Shown in pieces: positions 28,383 to 37,540 of a stretch of DNA of 64,000 nucleotides. The notes beneath the pieces were generated by a model that worked only from the letters and a program-made list of their open reading frames with translations, had not been told where the DNA came from and made no database searches. The DNA is from Rhizobiaceae bacterium. GTDB taxonomy: Bacteria; Pseudomonadota; Alphaproteobacteria; Rhizobiales; Rhizobiaceae. A program made the position numbers and the translations under genes. The stretch's first letter is position 1, and each line of letters opens with the position of its first letter. Location: contig JAHBYU010000003.1 of the NCBI GenBank assembly GCA_019635775.1, forward strand, positions 1-64,000. The letters run 5' to 3'.

Positions 28383-29495
28383 TCAGGTGACGTCTACCCA
28401 ACGGGATTCCTGGAACGATTTTCCCATGGCGGCGATGGTCCGCTCGATCAGGATGCCTTCCTCGAAACCGATCGAGACGGATGGCTGGCCGAGCATGCGG
28501 GCAATGAGCTGGCGGCATTCGATGATCTTCAGATCGTTGAAGCCGAGATTGTGCCCGGCAGCCGGGATGAACCTGTCATAGGGCGGATGGTGCGGGGCTG
28601 TCAGAATGGTGCGGAAGCCCTGTTCGGTCGGCCGGTCGGAGGTGACGTAGAGCTGCACCTCGTTCATGCGCTCCTGATCGTAGAGGATCGAGCCCTTGGC
28701 GCCGAAGATCTGGATCGCGATGCGCCCCTTGCGGCCCCATGCAGTGCGGCTAACCGCGATATAGCCGGATGCGCCGTTTTCAAGCCGCAGCAGGACGGTG
28801 GCGATGTCGAACACCTCGACCTCGCGGTCGCCGTCCGGAGTCTTGCGGGTCGGATAGGGCTTGGCCATGTCGCACATGACGCGCGTGACGCGGCCGAACA
28901 GCGTCTGCATCAACGACAGCGGGTGCACGCCGAAATCGTCCAGCGCACCCCAGCCATTGATTGCTTCGTGGCGCTGCTGGAACGGCGCTTCCGGGTCGGC
29001 CAGGAAGTCCTCGTCCATCTCGATGCGGACATGGTTGACCGCGCCGATCACGCCCTCGTCCAGAAGCTTTCTTATATGCCGGATCGCCGGGTTCTGAATG
29101 TAGTTGTAGCCAAGCACGGCAGCCGCGCCTGAGGCGCGGGCGGCGGCAAGCATCTGCTCGGCCTCCGCCAGCTTCGGCGCCATCGGTTTTTCGCACCAGA
29201 CATGTTTGCCGGCGGCAAGAGCTGCGGTCGCCATCTCGAGGTGGAACTTGTTCGGCGTGGTGATTGAGACGACGTCGACGTCCGGGTCGGCGACGACCGC
29301 TTTCCAGTCGCCCGACGCTTTCTCGAAGCCGAATTCGGCGGCCTTCTTGTGGGCCAGCTCCTGGCTGGCTTCACCCAGATGCAGGAGGCGGACCGGCGGC
29401 ACGTCTCCGAAAACGGGCCGTACCGAATTCCAGGCGAGCGCGTGGGCCTTGCCCATGAAGCCGGTGCCGATCAGGCCGACATTGATCTGTTTCAA
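28383..29495 (-). CDS. Gfo/Idh/MocA-family oxidoreductase
   Basis: The product is 370 residues if translation begins at the TTG at 29495, which has CGGAG nine bases upstream; a GTG at 29531 would add 12 residues without a ribosome site. The Rossmann motif NVGLIGTGFMGKAHA, the CEKPM motif with the catalytic lysine and the DFGVHPLSLMQTLFG region (His) mark an NAD(P)-dependent sugar or cyclitol dehydrogenase. It lies beside a sugar ABC importer and the iol genes and may oxidise a cyclitol or its ketone. Distinct from the IolG-like enzyme at 34.5 kb; substrate unknown. Confidence 0.82.
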   Translation of the reverse strand: MKQINVGLIGTGFMGKAHALAWNSVRPVFGDVPPVRLLHLGEASQELAHKKAAEFGFEKASGDWKAVVADPDVDVVSITTPNKFHLEMATAALAAGKHVWCEKPMAPKLAEAEQMLAAARASGAAAVLGYNYIQNPAIRHIRKLLDEGVIGAVNHVRIEMDEDFLADPEAPFQQRHEAINGWGALDDFGVHPLSLMQTLFGRVTRVMCDMAKPYPTRKTPDGDREVEVFDIATVLLRLENGASGYIAVSRTAWGRKGRIAIQIFGAKGSILYDQERMNEVQLYVTSDRPTEQGFRTILTAPHHPPYDRFIPAAGHNLGFNDLKIIECRQLIARMLGQPSVSIGFEEGILIERTIAAMGKSFQESRWVDVT

Positions 29496-29607
29496 GGAAT
29501 TGTCTCCGGGGAGAATTGATTGAAGCCGCACGTGGATGACTAAAGGACGGGTGCCGGGGCCGCCAGAAGGGTCAGCCCTCGGATTTTACCACCCCGCCCC
29601 GGTCCGT

Positions 29608-30399
29608 TCAAACCGTGCCGCCAAGTTCGTCCGACAGCTCGGCGAGTTCCCTGCCGCCGGCCATGAGGTTCTGCAACTCCTCCGCCGTGATCTTGCCGCG
29701 CTCCGCCGTGCCAAGCGTTTTGCCGCGGTTAAGCACCGTGAAGCGGTTGCCGACCGCCATTGCGTGACGAACATTGTGGGTGATGAAGACGACGCCGAGA
29801 CCCTTCTTGCGCACCATGTCGATGTATTTGAGGACCATCGAGGTCTGTCGCACGCCAAGAGCCGATGTCGGTTCATCGAGAATCAGCACCTTGGCTCCGA
29901 AATAGACCGCGCGGCTGATCGCGACGCATTGGCGTTCGCCGCCGGACAGCGTGCCGACGGCCTGTCCGGGATCGCGCACGTCGATGCCGATCCGCTTCAT
30001 CTCCTCGCGGGTGACGCGGTCGCAGAAATCGAAATCGACGTGGCGGAACGGCCAGATGCCCTTCACGGGCTCGCGGCCCATGAAGAAGTTGCGAGTAACG
30101 CTCATCAGCGGGATCATCGCGAGATCCTGATAGACCGTGGCGATGCCGGCATCGAGCGCGTCGCGTGGACCGGAAAACGTCACCGGCTGGCCGTCGATGA
30201 ACATTTGGCCGCTTGTCGGCCTGAACACGCCCGCCATGGTCTTGATGAAGGTCGACTTGCCCGCGCCGTTGTCGCCAAGCAGGCAATGCACCTCGCCGGC
30301 GTTGATGGTGACCGAGACGCCCGACAGCGCGATGACCGACCCGAAATGCTTCTCGATGTCGCGCATTTCCACCAGTGGAGGATGGGACGAGGCGGCCAT
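29608..30399 (-). CDS. CUT2-type sugar/cyclitol ABC transporter ATP-binding protein
   Basis: The product is 263 residues from ATG 30399; the frame upstream is permease sequence read out of frame. A single ABC domain with Walker [12 protein letters not shown], signature [10 protein letters not shown] and Walker [10 protein letters not shown] resembles FrcA rather than the double-domain RbsA. A cysteine replaces the usual Gln/Arg two residues after LSGGER. The start overlaps the permease stop by one base. It energises uptake of an inositol- or fructose-like substrate; gene order binding protein-permease-ATPase matches frcBCA, while the iol context favours a cyclitol. Confidence 0.85.
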   Translation of the reverse strand: MAASSHPPLVEMRDIEKHFGSVIALSGVSVTINAGEVHCLLGDNGAGKSTFIKTMAGVFRPTSGQMFIDGQPVTFSGPRDALDAGIATVYQDLAMIPLMSVTRNFFMGREPVKGIWPFRHVDFDFCDRVTREEMKRIGIDVRDPGQAVGTLSGGERQCVAISRAVYFGAKVLILDEPTSALGVRQTSMVLKYIDMVRKKGLGVVFITHNVRHAMAVGNRFTVLNRGKTLGTAERGKITAEELQNLMAGGRELAELSDELGGTV

Positions 30400-31529
30400 C
30401 AGCGTTCTCCCGTCACGCGCTTGCGGATGATGTTGTTGAAGAACACCGCCATCAGAAGCATGCCGCCGAGGAAGACGAGGTACCAGTCCTGGTCGATGGT
30501 GGTGTAGGTCAGCCCGATCAGAACCATGCCGAAGATGACCGCGCCAATGGCCGCGCCGATCGCCGAGCCATAGCCGCCGGTCAGCAGGCAGCCGCCGATG
30601 ACGGCCGCGATGATCGCCTCGAACTCCTTCTGGAAGCCGCGTCGCGCGTCGGTCGACCCTGAGTCGAGCACGGTCAGGATGGCGACCAGCGCCGCGCAGC
30701 AAGCGGTGATCATGAAAAGCGTCGTCTTGACCCGCCGCACCGGCACCCCGGAATTGCGCGCGGCATTCGCATCGCCGCCCGCGGCAAATATCCAGTTGCC
30801 ATAGCGCGTGCGCGTCAGGACCCATGCGGCAAGCGCCGCGATCAGCGCGAACCAGATGATCTCGACGGGAATGCCCGTCACTTTCGGCTGGCCGTTCGGG
30901 AATTTCGCGGTAAGGTCGTTGGCTGCGAGCCAGGCAAACAGGCCCTCGAACGCGTCACCGGCGAAGATTTCGTAGAAGAAGGCGTCCAGCGGGCTTTCGG
31001 TGGCTGCCTCGCGCACCCCGCGAAGCTGGGTGGAGCCGCCTGTCGCCCATTTGAGCCCGACAAGCGACAGACCCCGCAGGATGAACAGGAAGGCGAGCGT
31101 GACGATAAAGGACGGAAGTCCGGTGTGAATGACGATCTGGCCGTTCACCAACCCCATCACGGCAGCGAAAGCGACAGTGAGGAGGATCGCGACGGGCAGC
31201 GGCAGGCTGATCGTGACGACGCAGGCGGCGAAGATCAGGCCCGTGAAGGCGACCATCGACCCGACCGAGAGGTCGAACTCGCCGCCGACCATGAGCAGCG
31301 ACGCGCCGATCGCCAGGATGCCGAGTTGGGCGGCCGGCGCCATGAAGTTCATGATGCCGGAGAATTCGAACATCGTGGTGTTTGCCACGACGATGAAGAA
31401 AACGGTGACGATCACCAGTCCCATAACGGCGCCCAACTCGGGCCTGCGCATGAACCGCAGCGCAAGCGGGGCTTCTTTCAGGCGCTCGTCCTTGACGGAA
31501 ACAAGGTCGGCCGCGTCCTGCTGAGACAT
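30399..31529 (-). CDS. CUT2-type sugar/cyclitol ABC transporter permease
   Basis: The product is 376 residues, with about eight to ten membrane helices and the RbsC/FrcC-family segments [20 protein letters not shown]-like and [21 protein letters not shown]. An insert near residues 145-190 ([12 protein letters not shown]...[11 protein letters not shown]) should face the periplasm. It is translationally coupled to the ATPase. It forms a homodimeric channel for the substrate bound by the 31632-32564 product. Confidence 0.87.
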   Translation of the reverse strand: MSQQDAADLVSVKDERLKEAPLALRFMRRPELGAVMGLVIVTVFFIVVANTTMFEFSGIMNFMAPAAQLGILAIGASLLMVGGEFDLSVGSMVAFTGLIFAACVVTISLPLPVAILLTVAFAAVMGLVNGQIVIHTGLPSFIVTLAFLFILRGLSLVGLKWATGGSTQLRGVREAATESPLDAFFYEIFAGDAFEGLFAWLAANDLTAKFPNGQPKVTGIPVEIIWFALIAALAAWVLTRTRYGNWIFAAGGDANAARNSGVPVRRVKTTLFMITACCAALVAILTVLDSGSTDARRGFQKEFEAIIAAVIGGCLLTGGYGSAIGAAIGAVIFGMVLIGLTYTTIDQDWYLVFLGGMLLMAVFFNNIIRKRVTGER

Positions 31530-31587
31530 GGGTGTCCTCCCGAGCCGGCATCTATTCGACCGGCTGCAATCCTCTTTTCAGGTCGGA

Positions 31588-31613
31588 GGGGAAGGCCGTC
31601 TGCGGCCTTCCCC
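31588..31613. repeat. hairpin between binding-protein and permease genes
   Basis: GGGGAAGGCCG-TCTG-CGGCCTTCCCC is an 11-base perfect stem located 18 bases after the binding-protein stop on the minus strand. Its place matches the hairpin after aglE, so a similar role in holding binding-protein mRNA above permease mRNA is likely. Confidence 0.75.
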
Positions 31614-31631
31614 CGGCTTACCGCAAGGCGG

Positions 31632-32564
31632 TTAGCGGATACCCTTGGTAGACAGGTCGATGACCTGGGCAGCCTTTTCCTTGGTGATCAGGTTCGGACC
31701 GGAAGGAACATTGCCGCCCGGCATCAGGCCATATTTGGCGTTGAGCGCGAGGAAGGCGACGGGCAGGTAGCCCTGCAGGTACTGCTGCTGATCGATGGCG
31801 AAGGTGGCCTTGCCGTCAACGATGGCCTGCAGGAAGCCGGCAGACATGTCGAAGGTGCCGATGTTGATCTTGCCTTCCATGCCGGATTCGGCGATCGCGG
31901 CCAAGGCAGGCTCGCCTGCAGTGGACGCACCGAGGCTCATGATCGTGTCAATGGCGCTGTCCGACGAGAGTGAGGCCTTCACCTTGGCCGTCACCTCGGT
32001 CGGGTCCATGGTGACCGGAACCACCGTGGAGTCGCCGAAGCCGTCGGCGAAGCCCTGGCAACGCTGATCGAGCGCGACGTTGCCGACCTCCTGATTGATG
32101 CAGATGGCCTTCTTGCCACCCATCTCCTTGAGTAACTCGCCGGCGGCCTTTCCGGCATCATATTCTTCCTGACCCACATGCAGCAGGGCGCCGAGCTTCT
32201 TCGAGACGTCCGAACCGGAGTTCATCGAGATAACCGGTATGCCTGCTGCCACGGCCTTCTGGATGGATGGTCCAAGCGCGTCTGCGTCCGGAATGGAGAC
32301 GATCAGCCCGGCGGGGTTCTGGTTTACGGCTGCATCGATCAGCTGGGCCATCGCCACCATGTCGAAGGTTTCGGGCGCGCGGTAGTCGACATTGACGCCC
32401 ATGTCTGAGGCGGCCTGAGAGACGCCGTTCTTGACGACGGACCAGAACGGGTCCGACGCCTGGCCGTGGCTCACAACGATGATCTGAGTATCCTGTGCGT
32501 TAGCAGTAAAAAGCGAGGCCGCAAGCGCGGTCGCGGCGAGCAGCGATTTGACAACGGATTTCAT
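31632..32564 (-). CDS. CUT2-type sugar/cyclitol ABC substrate-binding protein
   Basis: The product is 310 residues from ATG 32564, with GGGAGGT upstream and a signal peptide ending TANAQ near residue 24. It is a ribose/fructose-type periplasmic binding protein with IIVVSHGQASDPFWSVV, GLIVSIPDADALG and GTFDMSAGFLQAIVDGK hinge motifs. The closest familiar architecture is FrcB. The adjacent RpiR regulator, candidate IolR box and inositol dehydrogenase suggest myo-inositol or another cyclitol as ligand. First gene of its operon. Confidence 0.87.
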   Translation of the reverse strand: MKSVVKSLLAATALAASLFTANAQDTQIIVVSHGQASDPFWSVVKNGVSQAASDMGVNVDYRAPETFDMVAMAQLIDAAVNQNPAGLIVSIPDADALGPSIQKAVAAGIPVISMNSGSDVSKKLGALLHVGQEEYDAGKAAGELLKEMGGKKAICINQEVGNVALDQRCQGFADGFGDSTVVPVTMDPTEVTAKVKASLSSDSAIDTIMSLGASTAGEPALAAIAESGMEGKINIGTFDMSAGFLQAIVDGKATFAIDQQQYLQGYLPVAFLALNAKYGLMPGGNVPSGPNLITKEKAAQVIDLSTKGIR

Positions 32565-32668
32565 GAAATTACCTCCCGATTGATCGAACCCAGAGGCGAT
32601 CCGCAGCTCCTCCGCTATCGGACCGCGCCACAGAAAACAGAACAAATATGCCATTTGTTTTTTCTGCT

Positions 32669-32682
32669 GGAATATTCATTCC
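32669..32682. promoter_or_regulatory. candidate IolR operator (GGAA-N6-TTCC)
   Basis: GGAA-TATTCA-TTCC lies between the divergent ABC operon and the RpiR-type regulator gene. It matches the GGAA-N6-TTCC pattern I recall for Sinorhizobium meliloti IolR, and similar degenerate sites occur upstream of iolC. Confidence 0.65.
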
Positions 32683-32770
32683 ATTATTGGCATCATCCGT
32701 CAAGCGCTGTTTTCCAGTTGCGAGGCCGGTCGCGCCATGATCTAGGACACGGCCGGGAAGGTGAGGCAGG

Positions 32771-33610
32771 ATGGTCGACGGGGAAAACGCAGAGGCTCCC
32801 AAGGATTTCGAGACGCTGCGCGCGTTGATAATCGAGCGTCGTGCAACGCTGCCCAAGCGACTGGCGCAGGTGGCGATTTACGCACTCGACAATCCGGACG
32901 AGGTCGCCTTCGGAACGGCGGCCAGCGTCGCGCAGTCTGCCGAGGTGCAGCCGTCCACGCTGGTGCGCTTCGCCCAAAGTTTCGGGTTCCAAGGTTTTTC
33001 CGACCTGCAGGATGTGTTCCGGGCCCGGCTGCGGGAACGCGTGCCAAGCTATGACGAGCGTATTGAGAGGATGCGGCAGCACGGCATCACGGCCAGCCGC
33101 TCCAACCTGATCCTGGACGGCTTTCTCGAAGCGACCGAACAATCCGTGGCCGGCTTCCGGTCGGGGGCGGACCGGGATGCGCTTGACCGCGCCGTCGACT
33201 TGCTCGCGCAGGCGCATACCATCTATCTCATCGGGCTGCGTCGATCGTTCCCCATCACCTCCTACATGAGCTATGCCATGGGCAAGCTTGGTGTGCGCAA
33301 CATCCTCGTGGACGCGGTGGCGGGAATGGCGTCCGAGCAGGCGGGTTTCATCGGCGATAAGGATGCGGCGCTGGCGATCAGCTTCACGCCCTACGCAAAC
33401 GAGACGGTCAGTCTGGTCGGCAGCGCAAAGGCGCGCGGCGCGCGGATCGTATCTGTCACCGACTCGATCTTCTCGCCAATTTCCGCGCCTGCAGATGTCC
33501 TGATCGAGATCGGCGAAGCCAATTTCGAAGGATTCCGGTCGATGGCTGCGACAATGGCGGTTGCGATGGCGCTGTCGGTCGCCGTCGCCGCAAGGCGCGG
33601 CGGCGGCTGA
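32771..33610 (+). CDS. iolR: RpiR-family regulator, probable IolR
   Basis: The 279-residue product has an N-terminal RpiR helix-turn-helix (VAIYALDNPDEVAFGTAASVAQSAEVQPSTLVRFAQSFGFQGFSD, broken here by its repeats of helices; about 30-80) and a C-terminal SIS sugar-phosphate sensor domain (about 130-260, TIYLIGLRRSFPITSYMSYAM). In rhizobia an RpiR-type IolR represses iol genes until an inositol-derived intermediate binds. Its position between the cyclitol importer and the iol genes, and the GGAA-N6-TTCC sites nearby, support that role. Naming is by context. Confidence 0.78.
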   Translation: MVDGENAEAPKDFETLRALIIERRATLPKRLAQVAIYALDNPDEVAFGTAASVAQSAEVQPSTLVRFAQSFGFQGFSDLQDVFRARLRERVPSYDERIERMRQHGITASRSNLILDGFLEATEQSVAGFRSGADRDALDRAVDLLAQAHTIYLIGLRRSFPITSYMSYAMGKLGVRNILVDAVAGMASEQAGFIGDKDAALAISFTPYANETVSLVGSAKARGARIVSVTDSIFSPISAPADVLIEIGEANFEGFRSMAATMAVAMALSVAVAARRGGG

Positions 33611-33626
33611 AGCCCAAAGCGGGCTG

Positions 33627-34457
33627 TTACTCCACCGGCGGCGAGGGCATCGGCGCGTCGCCTGCGCCGCGCACCTGCTGGTCGAAATCGATGATCGAGC
33701 CGGTCATCATGCCGCTCTCGTCGCTCGCCAGATATGCGATCGCGCGAGACACCTCGTCGACCTCCAGAAGGCGGCCGAACGGCTTCGTCTTTTCCGACTG
33801 TGCAAGCCATCCGTCCTCGGCACCGTGATAGGTCTTCATGATGCGGTCTTCGCCAGGCGTATTCATGTGGCCGATGGTAAGCCCGTTGACGCGGATCCGG
33901 TGGTTCATGACGGCGGCTGCGACATTGCGTGTGAGCGCGATCAAGCCGCCCTTGGATGAGCAATAGGCAGTGATGAAGCTCTGGCCGCCATGACCCGACA
34001 TCGAGATGATGTTGACGATGGAGCCCTGGATCTTCTCCCGCCTCATGACGGTAAGAGCGTCCTGCATGAGGAAGAAGGGAGCGCGGACATTGACCGCGAA
34101 CATGGCGTCGAAGAGTTCCGGGCTTGTATCCCAGATCGTGCCGCGATCGGTGATGCCGGCGGAGTTGACAAGGATGTCGACGCGGCCGAACGCCTTGTCC
34201 GCCTCGGCGACGACCTTGCGCGTGTCTTCCATCAAGGCAAGGTCTGCCTGCACGAAGACCGTCTTCACTCCCTTCGCATCAAGGTCGGCCTTGACCTTGG
34301 CGCCGCGCGCCGCGTTGCGGCCGGTTATCACGAGCCCCGTTATGCCGCGATCGGCGAAAAGATGCGCGGTACCCTCGCCCAGCCCCTGTGTCGAGCCGGT
34401 GACGATGGCGACCTTGCCTTCAAGGGAGGAATGGCGGAACGTGTCATTGTCGATCAT
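33627..34457 (-). CDS. SDR-family oxidoreductase
   Basis: The 276-residue classical short-chain dehydrogenase has the cofactor motif TGSTQGLGEGTA (about 20-31), an NSAG segment, catalytic Ser in INIISMSGHGG and the YCSSKGG catalytic Tyr-Lys pair. GGAATATT lies just upstream of ATG 34457. It sits 14 bases after idhA on the same strand, so the two are probably cotranscribed. It probably oxidises a cyclitol, sugar or derived ketone; no finer call is possible. Confidence 0.82.
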   Translation of the reverse strand: MIDNDTFRHSSLEGKVAIVTGSTQGLGEGTAHLFADRGITGLVITGRNAARGAKVKADLDAKGVKTVFVQADLALMEDTRKVVAEADKAFGRVDILVNSAGITDRGTIWDTSPELFDAMFAVNVRAPFFLMQDALTVMRREKIQGSIVNIISMSGHGGQSFITAYCSSKGGLIALTRNVAAAVMNHRIRVNGLTIGHMNTPGEDRIMKTYHGAEDGWLAQSEKTKPFGRLLEVDEVSRAIAYLASDESGMMTGSIIDFDQQVRGAGDAPMPSPPVE

Positions 34458-34471
34458 CGAATATTCCTTTT

Positions 34472-35461
34472 TTAGCCGATCTTCACCGGCTTGCCTGTTT
34501 CGCGCGATTTGGTCGCGGCGTCGGCCATCAACTGCGCCTTCAGTCCGTCAACGCCATCCGGTTTCGGTTTCCTGCCCTTGACGATGGTGTCGATGAAAGC
34601 CTCGATCTCCGCCTTGTAGGCTCCGGCATAGCGCTCGAGGAAGAAGTTCTGAACGGGATCGGCGCTGATACCCTTTGCTCCTGCGAACTGCACGGTGGTC
34701 TCGTGAACGTTGCCGGCCGACAGCAGGCCCTTCGAGCCATGCACCTCGATACGCTGGTCGTATCCATAGGTGGCGCGGCGCGAATTGGATATCTGGCAGA
34801 TCTTGCCGCTTGCGGTCTTCAGCACCACCGCGGCCGTGTCGACATCGCCGGCCTTGCCGATCGCCGGGTCGATCAACGCTGAGCCGAGCGCGAAGACCTC
34901 GACCGCATCTTCACCGAGAAGGAAACGCGCCATGTCGAAATCGTGAATCATCATGTCCCGAAACAACCCGCCGGAGCGCTCGATGTAGGAGACTGGCGGC
35001 GGGCCAGGGTCGCGCGACAGGATGGTCACCAGTTCGACATCGCCGGCAACGCCATCTGCAAGCCGCTTCTGCAGTGCCGCGAAGTTCGGGTCGAACCTGC
35101 GATTGAAGCCGATCATCAGTGGAATACCCGCCTTATTAACCCGTTCAAGAGTCTTCCTGATGCGCGCCGAGCTGAGATCGACCGGCTTTTCGCAGAACAC
35201 CGCCTTGCCCGCTTTGGCCGCGCGGTCGATGAAATCGGCATGGGTGTCGGTCGGGGTGCCGATGAGGATCGCTTCGATGTCTTTGTCCGCCAGAATCTCG
35301 TCAGGCGTGCGCACCGGCGCGCCGGTCGCCGCCGACAACGTCTTGGCGCCTTCGGGCATAGGATCGGCTATCGCCGCCAGCCTTGCGCGCGGCGACGCCG
35401 CAATGTTGCGGCCATGAATCTGGCCGATGCGGCCCGCGCCAAGCAGCCCGATCGAAATCAT
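34472..35461 (-). CDS. iolG: inositol 2-dehydrogenase
   Basis: The 329-residue Gfo/Idh/MocA enzyme has Rossmann motif IGLLGAGRIGQIHGRNI, catalytic lysine in FCEKPVDLSS, substrate-site GFNRRFDPNF and the HDFDMARFLLGE motif with the catalytic Asp/His region. These are the marks of rhizobial IdhA/IolG, which oxidises myo-inositol to scyllo-inosose with NAD+. It is divergent from iolCDEB across a 129-base region with candidate IolR sites. Also called idhA in rhizobia. Confidence 0.9.
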   Translation of the reverse strand: MISIGLLGAGRIGQIHGRNIAASPRARLAAIADPMPEGAKTLSAATGAPVRTPDEILADKDIEAILIGTPTDTHADFIDRAAKAGKAVFCEKPVDLSSARIRKTLERVNKAGIPLMIGFNRRFDPNFAALQKRLADGVAGDVELVTILSRDPGPPPVSYIERSGGLFRDMMIHDFDMARFLLGEDAVEVFALGSALIDPAIGKAGDVDTAAVVLKTASGKICQISNSRRATYGYDQRIEVHGSKGLLSAGNVHETTVQFAGAKGISADPVQNFFLERYAGAYKAEIEAFIDTIVKGRKPKPDGVDGLKAQLMADAATKSRETGKPVKIG

Positions 35462-35493
35462 ATCTTCCTCCCGAAATACGGATTATGGGAAAT

Positions 35494-35537
35494 AGAATAA
35501 ATATTCCACGTTGACTGTCAAATGGAATTTGTGTTTC
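35494..35537. promoter_or_regulatory. two degenerate IolR-type sites upstream of iolC/iolG
   Basis: AGAA-TAAATA-TTCC (35494-35507) and GGAA-TTTGTG-TTTC (35524-35537) each differ by a base or two from GGAA-N6-TTCC. They lie 30 bases apart in the iolG-iolC intergenic region, consistent with regulator control of both directions. TTGACT at 35511-35516 could be a -35 element. Confidence 0.5.
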
Positions 35538-35590
35538 AATTCGTCGAAATCTGATCCCGACAACAAGCATTTATCCAAAGGGAGTAAATC

Positions 35591-37519
35591 GTGGCAAGGG
35601 CAGCAGCTTCCGGTCCGCTCGACGTCATCGCAATAGGGCGGTGCTCGGTGGACCTCTACGGCCAGCAGATCGGGTCGAGGCTGGAGGATATCACCTCCTT
35701 CGCCAAGTCCGTCGGCGGTTGCCCGGCAAACATTTCGGTTGGCACTTCGCGGCTCGGCCTCCGTTCGGCTCTTCTCACCCGGGTCGGCGACGAACAGATG
35801 GGACGTTTCGTGCGCGAGCAGCTGGTACGGGAAGGCGTCAACGTCGAAGGCGTACATACGGACAAGGATCGCCTGACTGCGCTCGTGCTGCTTTCCGTGG
35901 AGGACGAAGGCGTCTCGCCGATGATCTTCGTGCGCACGGATTGCGCCGACATGGCGCTTTCGGAAGAGGACGTGGACGAGGCGTTCGTCGCCTCGGCCCG
36001 CGCGTTGGTGGTGACCGGCACGCATTTCTCGCGGCCCAACAGCGAGGCCGCGCAGCTCAAGGCCATCCGCATAGCCAAGGCCAACCGCGGCAAGGTGGTG
36101 TTTGACATCGACTACCGCCCGAACCTGTGGGGCCTGGCCGGCCACGCCGAAGGTTTCGAGCGCTACGTCAAGTCGGATGTCGTGTCGGCCAAGATGCGGC
36201 AGGTGCTTCCTGATTGCGACCTGATTGTCGGAACCGAGGAAGAGATCATGATCGCTTCGGGAGCGGACGATGTGCTCGGCTCCCTGAAGGCGATACGGGC
36301 CGTCACCGACGCGGCTATCGTGCTGAAGCGCGGCGCGATGGGCTGCATCATCTATGACGGGCCGATCTCCGACGATCTGGAGGCCGGTATCGTCGGCAAG
36401 GGCTTTCCGATCGAGGTCTACAACGTGCTGGGCGCGGGAGACGCGTTCATGTCGGGCCTGCTCCGCGGCTGGCTTGGCGGCGAGAGTCTCGAAACCGCCG
36501 CCACCTGGGCCAATGCCTGCGGGGCGTTCGCCGTGTCTCGCCTGCTCTGCGCACCCGAATACCCGACTTTCGAGGAATTGCAGTATTTCCTGAAGAACGG
36601 CAGCAAATACCGCGCCTTGCGCAGGGACGAGGAAATCAGCCACATCCACTGGGCGACCACGCGACGCCGCGATATACCCTCGCTCATGGCATTCGCCTGC
36701 GATCACCGTGCACAGCTTGAGGATGTGGCGAGGCGACTGGGCGTGGACGAAGCAAAGATTGCGCAGTTCAAGGTGCTTGCCGTCAAGGCTGCCGCGAAGG
36801 TGGCGGGCGGGCGGGAAGGATACGGCATGCTTCTGGATGAGAAGCACGGCCGCGATGCGATGTTCGAGTTCGCGCGGCATGGTTTTTCCTGGCTCGGCCG
36901 TCCTGTCGAACTGCCCGGCTCGCGTCCGCTGCGCTTCGAATTCAGCCAGGACATCGGTTCGCAGCTGATCGAATGGCCCGCGGACCACTGCATCAAGTGC
37001 CTGTGCTTCTACCATCCCGATGATCCGCCAGCGCTCAAGGACGAGCAACAGCAGAAACTGCTTGCCCTGTACCAGGCTGCCCGAAAGGTCGGGCGCGAGC
37101 TTTTGGTCGAGATCATCGCCGGCAAGCATGGCCAGCTCGACGAGCATACTGTGCCGCGCGCGCTGGAAGAACTTTACGCGCTTGGCATCAAGCCCGACTG
37201 GTGGAAGCTGGAGCCGCAGACTTCGAGTGCGGCCTGGGCCAATATCGGGGCCGTTATCGAAAGGAACGATCCCTGGTGCAGGGGCGTGGTTCTGCTTGGC
37301 CTCGACGCGCCGCAGGCAGAGCTTGAAGCTGCCTTCTCGGCGACAGCCAATGCCCCGATCGTGAAGGGGTTCGCGGTCGGGCGCACGATCTTCGCGGACG
37401 CTGCCGAGAAGTGGCTTGCTGGCGGGATCGATGACGAAACCGCCATCGCCGAGATGGCGCGGCGGTTCGAGGCTCTGACGGATGCATGGCTTGCCGTGCG
37501 CGGCCGCAAGGCCGCATAA
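35591..37519 (+). CDS. iolC: 5-dehydro-2-deoxygluconokinase fused to DUF2090 (IolJ-like) domain
   Basis: The product is 642 residues with a GTG start and GGGAG upstream. Residues 1 to about 330 form a PfkB/ribokinase-type kinase with CPANISVGTSRLG and the catalytic GAGDAFMSG. From about 357 a DUF2090 domain follows (IPSLMAFACDHRAQLEDV...GYGMLLDEKHGR...GRTIFADAAEKW), with a class I/II aldolase-like barrel pattern. The kinase phosphorylates 5-dehydro-2-deoxygluconate. The second domain may supply the next step, aldol cleavage of the phosphate, since no iolJ is in the cluster. First gene of iolCDE-x-B. Confidence 0.9.
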   Translation: MARAAASGPLDVIAIGRCSVDLYGQQIGSRLEDITSFAKSVGGCPANISVGTSRLGLRSALLTRVGDEQMGRFVREQLVREGVNVEGVHTDKDRLTALVLLSVEDEGVSPMIFVRTDCADMALSEEDVDEAFVASARALVVTGTHFSRPNSEAAQLKAIRIAKANRGKVVFDIDYRPNLWGLAGHAEGFERYVKSDVVSAKMRQVLPDCDLIVGTEEEIMIASGADDVLGSLKAIRAVTDAAIVLKRGAMGCIIYDGPISDDLEAGIVGKGFPIEVYNVLGAGDAFMSGLLRGWLGGESLETAATWANACGAFAVSRLLCAPEYPTFEELQYFLKNGSKYRALRRDEEISHIHWATTRRRDIPSLMAFACDHRAQLEDVARRLGVDEAKIAQFKVLAVKAAAKVAGGREGYGMLLDEKHGRDAMFEFARHGFSWLGRPVELPGSRPLRFEFSQDIGSQLIEWPADHCIKCLCFYHPDDPPALKDEQQQKLLALYQAARKVGRELLVEIIAGKHGQLDEHTVPRALEELYALGIKPDWWKLEPQTSSAAWANIGAVIERNDPWCRGVVLLGLDAPQAELEAAFSATANAPIVKGFAVGRTIFADAAEKWLAGGIDDETAIAEMARRFEALTDAWLAVRGRKAA

Positions 37520-37540
37520 GGAAGCGGGAGGACTATTCAG

